Shown here: in pieces, positions 56,756 through 64,000 of the stretch
How the letters are laid out: each line of letters opens with the position of its first letter
Numbering within the stretch: the first letter of the stretch is position 1
NCBI RefSeq assembly: GCF_024362695.1
Contig: NW_026063252.1
Span: 620,001 to 684,000 of the forward strand
Length of the DNA: 64,000 nt
Source: Pectinophora gossypiella
Lineage: Eukaryota > Arthropoda > Insecta > Lepidoptera > Gelechiidae
Direction of reading: 5' to 3'
Made by a program: the position numbers and the translations under genes
Notes under the pieces: generated by a model
The model's input: the letters and a program-made list of their open reading frames with translations, nothing else
The model's database searches: none
What the model was told of the DNA's origin: nothing

Positions 56756-58045
56756 AAATAAAAATAATTTCGTTTTTTTTTCACCAGCGACTGAATTTGA
56801 CCAAGATTTAAATTGGTCTTGTAGAAAAAGAATAGTTCCAGGTGTGATAGCTTTTCCAGGCAGTAGGGTGTCTCCCTGATGCGGAGCAGTTTTTGAAAAT
56901 CGAGTAGCATTTCCTTAATCATCTTGACGTTTCGATCATACCCCTATATATTATTTTCACCTCCGAGGCATTTTTTGAAAAAAAAACAATTTTTTGTATG
57001 GCGGCCATCTTGTTTTTCCGCCATTTTGATTTTTTTTCATTCACGATAGAATTTGACCAAGATTTAAATAGGTTCTGTGAAAAAATAATCGTTCCAGGTG
57101 CGATAGTTGCGCCAGGCCATAGGGTGTCTCCCTGATGCTGAGCAGTTTTCCAAGATCTGGAAGTTTTCTCATACTCAACAATACGTTCCGATTACAACCC
57201 CATACACAATTTTTACCCCCGAGGCATTTTCAGGAAAAACGAAAATTTTGTATGGCGGCCATCTTGATTTTCCGCCATTTTGATTTTTTTTCACCGGCAA
57301 CTAAATTTAACCAAGATTTAAATAGGTATCGTGAAAACTAAAAAGTTCCACGTGCGATAGTTTTACCAGGCCATAGGGTGTCTCCCTGATGCGGAGCAGT
57401 TTTTCAAGATCGAACAGTTTTTCCATACTCAGCTTGACGTTCCAATTACACCCCTATACATCATTTTTACCCCCGAGGCATTTTCAGGAAAATTAAAAAA
57501 TTTGTATGGCGGCCATCTTGTTTTTCCGCCATTTTGATTTTTTTTCACCGACAATAGAATTTGACCAAGAATTAAATAGATTTCGTGAATAAAGAATCGT
57601 TCCCGGTGCGATAGTTTTGCCAGGCCGTAGGGTGTCTCCCTGATGCGGAGCAGTTTTTCAAGATCGAACAGTTTTTCCATACTCAGCTTGACGTTTCGAT
57701 CACACCTCCCATACATCATTTTTACCTCCGAGACATTTTCTAGAAAAAAGAAATTTTGTATGGCGGCCATCTTGTTTTTCCGCCATTTTGATTTTTTTTC
57801 ACCGGTGATTGAATTTGACCAGGAATTAAATAGGTTTCGTGAAAAAAAAATTGATCCAGCTATAATAGTTGCGCCAGGCCGTAGGGTCTCTCCCTGATGC
57901 GGAGCAGTTTTCCAAGATCTGGAAGTTTTCCCATACTCATCGGAAGATCTCGATCACACCCCCCATACATCATTTTTACCCCCCGACGCTCCTTCTGGGA
58001 AAACAACCCTGTCAGTGAGTCAGTGAGTCAGTGAGTCAATAATAT
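56756..58045 (-). repeat. Second block of ~240-bp YY1-motif repeat units
   Basis: The same repeat family as at 34.1-36.1 kb: GCGGCCATCTTG(T/A)TTTTCCGCC at about 57001, 57257, 57509 and 57764, TTTGACCAAGATTTAAATAG, TCTCCCTGATGCGGAGC, closing with (GTCA/GTGA)n near 58010-58040. No CTAG hairpin end is visible. Bases 58046-58340 hold no gene. Confidence 0.7.
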
Positions 58046-58344
58046 AATAATTGTGGAAAGAATGACGGGGGTACGAAGATGTTTGATACATTTATAGTTT
58101 TTGACTAAACTGAAAATTATGTTGTCTATCTCAAGTATGATAGCGTTATTGATTTATGATTTTGTTTCATTTAACGATTTTCTAGTAAAACAATGAAATT
58201 TGAAAAACACATTTTATTTATTAAGTTCATAAAACTGTTTAAAGTACAATAGATAAAAAAAAATATATTTTGAAATAACAGTTACCATATTAACTATTTC
58301 TACTATATACATTAAATGTTTCCATAGCTTGTAGTACTCTGACA

Positions 58345-58877
58345 TTAGTCAGAGACTTTATTTACGATGGAATTTACTGTGTTGTGAATACACGAAAATG
58401 CGATTCCAACATATTTATGAAATAATGTTACATATAAATATAAGTACTGAAATTACACAAGGTCTTTGAAATATTGTTAATTAATTTTTCAGTCTGTCCC
58501 AATATATCATCATAACTATCTTTTACCACATATTGGGCTTTCACTAAAACATCACTTTTTTCTTGATTTTCACTTGTATTTGAAGCACCTAAATCCACTA
58601 TGCTGATTTTAATTAACTTGGTGGCTTTCTCCGCGTTCCGATTTTGCACAAATGAAGATGACTGCTTCCATTTTCCGCATTTAACTTTAGATTTAATTAT
58701 CTTCCTCTTCTTTTTCTTATCACTTTTCAGCTTTTGACTCTTGTTATCATGAGGCGCCGTCGATTTTGTGGTAGTCGCTTGAACAGGATACCTTTCATCG
58801 AAGTCAGCAAGCGGATCTTGCGCGTAAGGGTAGAATAAATCATCTTCGATAACATTTGTTAAATTATTCGACATGTT
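58345..58877 (-). CDS. Last exon of a small host-type gene: Lys-rich protein, unknown function
   Basis: An acceptor TTTATTGTTTCAG ends at 58878. The first ATG is at 58874 (MSNNLTNVIEDDLFYPYAQD), and 148 residues follow to the stop at 58428-58430. It has an acidic N-terminus, a basic stretch that looks like a nuclear localisation signal (KSDKKKKRKIIKSKVK, about residues 50-67) and a C-terminal half with VVKDSYDDILGQTEKLINNI. An AATAAA lies near 58355. I do not recognise the protein, and no mobile-element motif is present. Confidence 0.55.
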
Positions 58878-58966
58878 CTGAAACAATAAAACGTATCACA
58901 TTAATTTATGTATAAAATAAAATACAAACATTTGATTTTATTTATAAAATAAACCACAGTACTTAC

Positions 58967-59288
58967 CAAAGTACTTAGCAGGCATCGCTTTTAGTGCTAC
59001 ACCTTCGAAATTATGATGATGATTTTTAACCGTCAACGGTGTCTACGTATTTCTCCACGAGTAACTGAAAATACAATGACAGATTAGACTATACCCCTCA
59101 ACACATATAAAATAAAGTAATAGGTAGTTTATGCACACAATAACACAATAAACGAATATTACCTGTTCATACTTATTTAAGCTACAAGTTTCAACTTGTT
59201 CACCCAGCTCCTTTGACATCAGGTAACACGAGTACAGCGCGGATGCCAGCACTTGATCTTCTTTATCATATGCGCCGTATATACTTCT
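58967..59288 (-). CDS. Two exons encoding the C-terminus of another small protein, same transcript direction
   Basis: Exon a (about 59288-59163) reads SIYGAYDKEDQVLASALYSC, then YLMSKELGEQVETCSLNKYE and Q before GTAATA. Exon b (59064-58967) follows TGTATTTTCAG and reads LLVEKYVDTVDG and a TAA stop, then non-coding sequence up to CTTTG|GTAAGT. The two join codon to codon. The 89-bp intron 58966-58878 then leads to the exon with the next ATG, so both frames could be on one two-cistron mRNA. The upstream exon is not found; a stop directly precedes the open part and the 152-bp array begins there. Unknown function. Confidence 0.45.
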
Positions 59289-59324
59289 CACTTATTTTGG
59301 TCTGTCCGTGTTCGAATCAAGTTT

Positions 59325-60835
59325 TTTCCTGCAAGTCAAATTCATTAGCAGATTGCTTCATGTCTTTATACAATTTGCTGTCCTGTCATCCAATACCAGA
59401 TTGGCTCAACGATCTCCAGAATTATGACATAAAGTGATAATATAATTTGAGACTCACAAAGTACCATACGAAAATATCAGAAATTCTATCCAGATTGGCG
59501 CGAGTCGTCATTGAATTAAAGAACAGCTTCGGTCCTGTCATTTAATACCAGATTGGCTCAACGATCTCTAGAATTATGACATAAAGTGATAATATAATTG
59601 AGACTCACAAAGTGCCATACGAAAATATCAGAAATTCTATCCAGATTGGCGCGAGTCGTCATTGAATTCAGGAACAGCTTCGGTCCTGTCATTCAATACC
59701 AGATTGGCTCAACGATCTCTAGAATTATGATATAAAGTGATAATATAATTTGAGACCCACAAAGTACCATACGAAAATATCAGAAATTCTATCCAGATTG
59801 GCGCGAGTCGTCATTGAATTCAAGAACAGCTTCGGTCCTGTCATTCAATACCAGATTGGCTCAACGATCTCTAGAATTAGACATAAAAGTGACGATACAA
59901 TGTGTTACCCAAAAATTACCACATGGGCGTTAGAAATTCTATCCAGATTGGCGCGAGTCGTCATTAAATCCAAGAACAGCTTCGGTCCTGTCATTCAATA
60001 CCAGATTGGCTCAACGATCTCTAGAATTAGACATAAAAGTGACGATACAATGTGTTACCCAAAAATTACCACATGGGCGTTAGAAATTCTATCCAGATTG
60101 GCGCGAGTCGTCATTAAATCCAAGAACAGCTTCGGTCCTGTCATTCAATGCCATATTGGCTCAACGATCTCTAGAATTAGACATAAAAATGACGATACAA
60201 ACAAAAATGGGTCTCGTGAGGAGGCTCGGTGTCGCTCAGCGGGCAATGGAGAGAGCTATGCTCGGTATTTCCCTGCTGGATCGAATCAGAAATGAGGAGA
60301 TCCGCAGGAGAACTAAAGCCACCGACATAGCTCGGAGAATTGCAAAGCTGAAGTGGCAGTGGGCAGGACACATAGCGAGGAGAACCGATGGCCGATGGGG
60401 CGGAAAGGTTCTGGAGTGGCGACCACGTGTCGGACGACGCTCAGTGGGTAGGCCCGCTACAAGGTGGACCGACGATCTGGTGAAGGTCGCGGGAAGCCGC
60501 TGGATGCGGGCAGCGCAGGACCGATCGTCGTGGAGATCCTTGGGGGAGGCCTATGCCCAGCAGTGGGCGTCATACGGCTGATGATGATGATGATGATGAT
60601 GTTAGAAATTCTATCCAGATTGGCGCCAGTCGTCATTAAATTCAAGAACAGCTTCGATTCTGTCATTCAATGCCAGATTGGCTCAACGATCTCTAGAATT
60701 AGACATAACAGTGATGATACAATGTGTGACCCAAAAATTGGTGTCAGAAATTCTGTCCAAATTGGCGTGAGTCGTAATTAGATTCAAGGACAGCAAATTG
60801 TAATAACATAATGAATTTGACTTACATGATATAAT
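59325..60835. repeat. 152-bp tandem array bounded by short inverted repeats
   Basis: ATTCTATCCAGATTGGCGC recurs at about 59482, 59634, 59786, 59936, 60089 and 60604 (the last after an RTE insertion). The unit includes GTCCTGTCATTCAATACCAG and TCAACGATCTCTAGAATTA. The array is flanked by AAGTCAAATTCATTA...TACAATTTGCTGTCC on the left (59325-59391) and its inverted counterpart GGACAGCAAATTGTA...TAATGAATTTGACTT on the right (60793-60829). This could be a non-autonomous DNA element with internal repeats. Confidence 0.7.
60190..60601 (+). mobile_element. 5'-truncated RTE-type LINE, C-terminal end and (GAT)n tail
   Basis: The frame to 60581 reads MGLVRRLGVAQRAMERAMLG, RIAKLKWQWAGHIARRTDGR and GRPATRWTDDLVKVAGSRW, the conserved C-terminus of RTE-type endonuclease/reverse transcriptases. 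It ends WASYG and is followed by (GAT)n (60581-60601), a tail typical of RTE elements. It interrupts one unit of the 152-bp array. Confidence 0.85.
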
Positions 60836-61070
60836 TCCCATAGCGGAAGCTTTTTCGTAATAGTGTGATCAATTAATTTAACTATTTATAAAAGAATCAA
60901 AATCACTCTCTAGCTCACTTGTCATGCCCGGTCAAGGCAAAAATCTATACTGAATTACATTACACATTGCACAGATTGTGCCTCGTATGCATTGAGGAAT
61001 GTGGGCTATATACTATACCATATATTATATCAATCAGGTATCCTCTGACTCGTGGGAAACTTTTTATTAA
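60836..61070. other. Short AT-rich gap, nothing recognised
   Basis: No frame, repeat or element end that I can support. Confidence 0.6.
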
Positions 61071-61297
61071 ACAACGAGTTTCAGTTACTGACTTCGCTTG
61101 ATAAATTATTTTTATTGCAGGGTACAGATTTACCTACTTAAATTGCCGCGGAGCGAGGGACTCTTTTTAAAAAGCAAAAATTGAAGTTTGAATTTAAACT
61201 TTTTAATGCGTACTTTACAGTGGTCAACTTAAGACTAAACTTACGAGCTAATTCTCTAGTCTAAGAGAGCTATGAAAACAACAATACCTCCCGGTAG
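61071..61297 (-). repeat. Putative 3' LTR of the right-edge errantivirus element
   Basis: On the minus strand CCGGGAGGTATTG (purine-rich tract, about 61294-61282) follows the env stop by about 90 bases and starts an AT-rich stretch with GTAAAGTACGCATTAAAAAG and an AATAAA (about 61105). Boundaries are approximate and no partner LTR is in the window. Confidence 0.45.
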
Positions 61298-61388
61298 TTC
61301 TGGCTTATCTATAGCTGAATGCGCAGGACGGATGTTGTTCGTCTGCGCCGGAGGTCTGCGAATGCGCTTCATGCAATACTTAGAAAGC

Positions 61389-63135
61389 TTACGTCGGGAC
61401 TCTTACAGTACCCGCGGTAGGTCCGGAATACATAACTCCTCCCTCCATAAGATTGGAATTATCGGAGGGGTGGTTTTCAGCCCTTTGATGATTCCGATCT
61501 GATAATATGAAATTCTTAAAACGTTTAAATGAATATATGAAAATACTTAAAATTACGATTACATAGAGAAGTAGAGTCCCTATACTAATGTTCCTTGCGT
61601 TCACTACACTTCCATATGTGCTCACTTCACTAACTAATTCACTTTCACTATTTTTCAGGACATGGGACAGGCTTTGCAGGGTCTGTAAATCTATTTCATC
61701 CAGGTTAAGTGGTTTCTTCGAGACGACAGGCTTTGACGTCGACAGTGATGGTAGATCAATTATTGGAAGTTTCTCGTATAAAACGTTGCCCGCCTTCGAT
61801 CGGTGTTGTTTCAGAGTTGCATTTTGGATTGTTATTTCGCAGGCGTCTTCGATGGTAAGTATATAGGTTCCTTCAACATATGTTCTAGTGACATCCTCTC
61901 CACATTGTGACGTCATTAGGGTAGCGGTTTTGCAGTAGAATATCCAACGATTTGACTCTATCGGCTGTAGCTTGAATTTTGTTATATCCACGTGAATAGG
62001 GGAACACATGGTGGTATTAACGACGAACTTCAGTAGATCGGTGATGCAGACATCTTCCATGGTTGCCGGAACAATGGAGTCTTCATGACACATGAAGGTG
62101 CTTCTTTCTATTTCCAGGCAAGAGTGGGAGAGCGACAGAGCTTTCGACTGATTCACAATAAGGTAAGGGTATTTGGGAATTATTAGGGTAGTTAGATTTA
62201 GGTTATCTGTTACAGGTAATGACAAGACTCGATAATAATGATAACTCTCGGATCTGACTAACGGAACTTCAATAATAAAGGTAATCTGATTTTCTTTAGA
62301 AAACGCTTTTAACTCTACACATTGTTCAATTCTTATCAAATTATTTAACTCTACGGGATAAACCAATTTATCAGTTAATTCTATTTTCCTAAGTACAGTC
62401 ATAAATTCATCGGTATCAATAATCGATTGATGTAAAGTTCCTACCTTACTAAATGCAACGGCAGTTTCAATTTCGTCCAGCTTTATGTAGAGCATTTGGA
62501 AGTTATGTAGGAAAAGACTATAGACATGGATAACTTTATTTATACTTTGGCTTTTTTTGGATTGATTCATTTAGTAATATTTTCAAATCGTGTATTTCTT
62601 TATCGAGCTGGATAAAATTGTTCTTCGTAGCATTTGTTACATTTGCAACAGATCCCATAATTTCGGTTATCAAGGCGATTTTCATAGAGACACTATGTTG
62701 TTGTTGTTGTAAGTTACTGATCTGACTATCGTACCTTATTGCGTCTTCGTTGTCTAAGTTCCCCGTTAAAACTTTAATTAGTGAACCTATTGGGTTTAAC
62801 AGTCCTCGTTTTTGTCTGACAGAAGGAATAAGTTGTCTAAACTTTTGTATGGTTATGTTCTTTATATGTTCAGTTTGCACTTTAATATCAGTGCATTCGG
62901 AGGTAATGTTTTGTTTAAAGTAATGTAGCACATGTTCATTTAGATCCGCAAGTCGATTAACATTGAGCTCTAAATCTTCGTATACAAGGTTTAAATCTAA
63001 TGTCTTAAAAATTAACCATTTGTCGTAGGTAATAATGGCGCGTCCCTTTCTCACAGGAAGTATTCCAGGATTCCGTTCAATCTTCTGCAGTTGAAGGGCC
63101 TGGTTCTGGCTCTGGATGCTCATTACCAGCAGCAC
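61389..63135 (-). pseudogene. Errantivirus-type envelope gene (env copy 2), frameshifted
   Basis: Two overlapping frames: 63135-62536 and 62570-61389. The first carries a basic cleavage-type site (RQKR) followed by a hydrophobic fusion-peptide-like stretch (GLLNPIGSLIKVLTG, about 62810-62765) and a heptad-like region (QISNLQQQQHSVSMKIALI). The second carries Cys-rich ectodomain sequence and a membrane anchor (TLLLYVIVILSIFIYSF, near 61530) with a short tail. This is the layout of insect errantivirus envelope proteins, which belong to the baculovirus F-like family. A frameshift near 62550 separates the two, and no signal peptide is apparent. As it stands a whole envelope cannot be made. Confidence 0.8.
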
Positions 63136-64000
63136 GGTCGCGAACCTGTGGGGGCCGTCGAATATCCTTAATAGTTACCTTAGTTTCGCGGTTCCTAACG
63201 TGGATGGGTACAGTGTTTCTAACTATATTTCCGGATACTATTGCCCTTTCAAAACGTGGTTTGTCTTTGCTACGTCTAGTGTTCACTCCTTTGATGTAAA
63301 CTGTATCTCCTTCGTCTAAGTTAATGTTTTTCTCACCTCCTCGCTTTTCCCTAATATTTTCCTTGTGGTCTATCATTTTCTCTGTTAGGTACTTATATAA
63401 GAATTTTGTTCAGTTCGCATGATCGTTGATTAATTTTTGGGTATAATGTTTATTAAAATCTACATCAAACGCGTTTGAGGAATCCGTGTGTCCTAATACT
63501 ACTTCGAATGGGGTTAATCCAGTAGTAGAGTGTATTGTATGATTGTATGCCATGATAGCATATGTCATGACGGAAGCTGCGTCGGTAAGTTTTCGCTCAT
63601 ACTTTGCAATACGATAGAATATAATATAGAAACCTCTCTACTATTCCCATGGAATTTGGGTTGTGCGGAGTTCCGATATGAAGGTTTATTTTGTAGAAAC
63701 ATAAGGTTTCTTTCAAAAGGGTATTGTTAAACTCTGTGCCGGGGTCTACATTTATGATTCTAGGGGTACCGTAATAAGAAAAGTACGAAATTAATGCGCG
63801 TACTATTTCAGGGGTGTTTTTGCTTGGGATAGGGATAGCTTGTCCCAGTTTGCTGAAAGCATCTACTATTGTGAGGAAGTATTGTCCTTCTATAGAGAAT
63901 ACATCCATAAAAAGTTCTTGAAACGGTTTATTCTGAGTTTGCGTTAACTGTAATTCCGGTTTGAAGGGTTTCCGATCGTATTTAAGTTTTTTGCATGTTT
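63077..64000 (-). pseudogene. Errantivirus-type integrase region of pol, runs off right edge
   Basis: The frame 63908-63597 reads an integrase core (YFLTIVDAFSKLGQAIPIPS with the first Asp, INVDPGTEFNN with the second, and GIVERF with the Glu). A frameshift near 63635 and a stop near 63410 precede a last frame, 63376-63077, with the integrase tail (LDEGDTVYIKGVNTRRSKDK) and a Pro/Glu-rich end overlapping the start of env. The frame upstream of 63908 continues toward the right edge. The order pol then env in different, overlapping frames is normal for errantiviruses. The breaks make the copy inactive. Confidence 0.8.

Overview
The window looks like a piece of an insect genome, most probably a moth or butterfly. 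It is AT-rich and packed with nested transposable elements: BEL/Pao and Ty3/gypsy (Mag-like and errantivirus-like) LTR elements, R1-group and RTE-group LINEs, Helitrons ending in CTAG with a preceding hairpin, MITEs, and short SINE-like repeats of a kind I know from Lepidoptera. I see no bacterial features, tRNA or rRNA genes, or CRISPR. The species is not identifiable from the sequence alone.

Layout. 1-9.8 kb: a broken BEL element running off the left edge, a Mag-like gag-protease remnant, an R1-type LINE interrupted by a solo LTR, the 3' half of an errantivirus-type envelope gene with its LTR, and a second BEL fragment. 9.5-15.9 kb: a third BEL element (minus strand) inactivated by stops, an inserted 1.16-kb DNA transposon and a small SINE piece. 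16.2-18.4 kb and 28.1-30.5 kb: two copies of one composite element ('P') made of repeats carrying AAGATGGCGGCC, the C-terminus of a PIF1-type helicase and a module that forms a ~300-bp-arm palindrome in copy 1. 18.4-25.1 kb: a complete, apparently intact BEL retrotransposon with identical LTRs and a 5-bp target duplication. 25.1-30.9 kb: a LINE with RNase H (minus strand) split by P copy 2, with part of it inverted.

31-38 kb holds Helitron-type repeats, a LINE piece, a Polinton-type packaging-ATPase fragment trapped between two Helitron ends, and a series of six exon-like cassettes plus a terminal exon (minus strand) with conserved splice sites. 38.1-43.8 kb is bounded by two diverged ~700-bp inverted repeats and contains a 13-unit, 164-bp tandem array. 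44-53 kb is the most striking gene: an uninterrupted Helitron Rep-helicase reading frame (minus strand) with an N-terminal cysteine-protease-like region and an upstream coding exon 3.3 kb away that joins in frame. 53-58 kb is mostly non-coding with a MITE and another tandem-repeat block. 58.3-59.3 kb carries small spliced reading frames that look like the only ordinary host gene. 59.3-60.8 kb is a 152-bp tandem array with an RTE insertion. 61-64 kb is an errantivirus-type provirus (minus strand: integrase, envelope, LTR) running off the right edge.

How the parts relate: most genes belong to independent mobile elements inserted into one another. The order can partly be read: LINE first, then P copies and the young BEL inside it. 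Candidate host sequence is limited to the 58-59 kb gene, possibly the 36-38 kb exon series, and one possible small exon at 31.05 kb.
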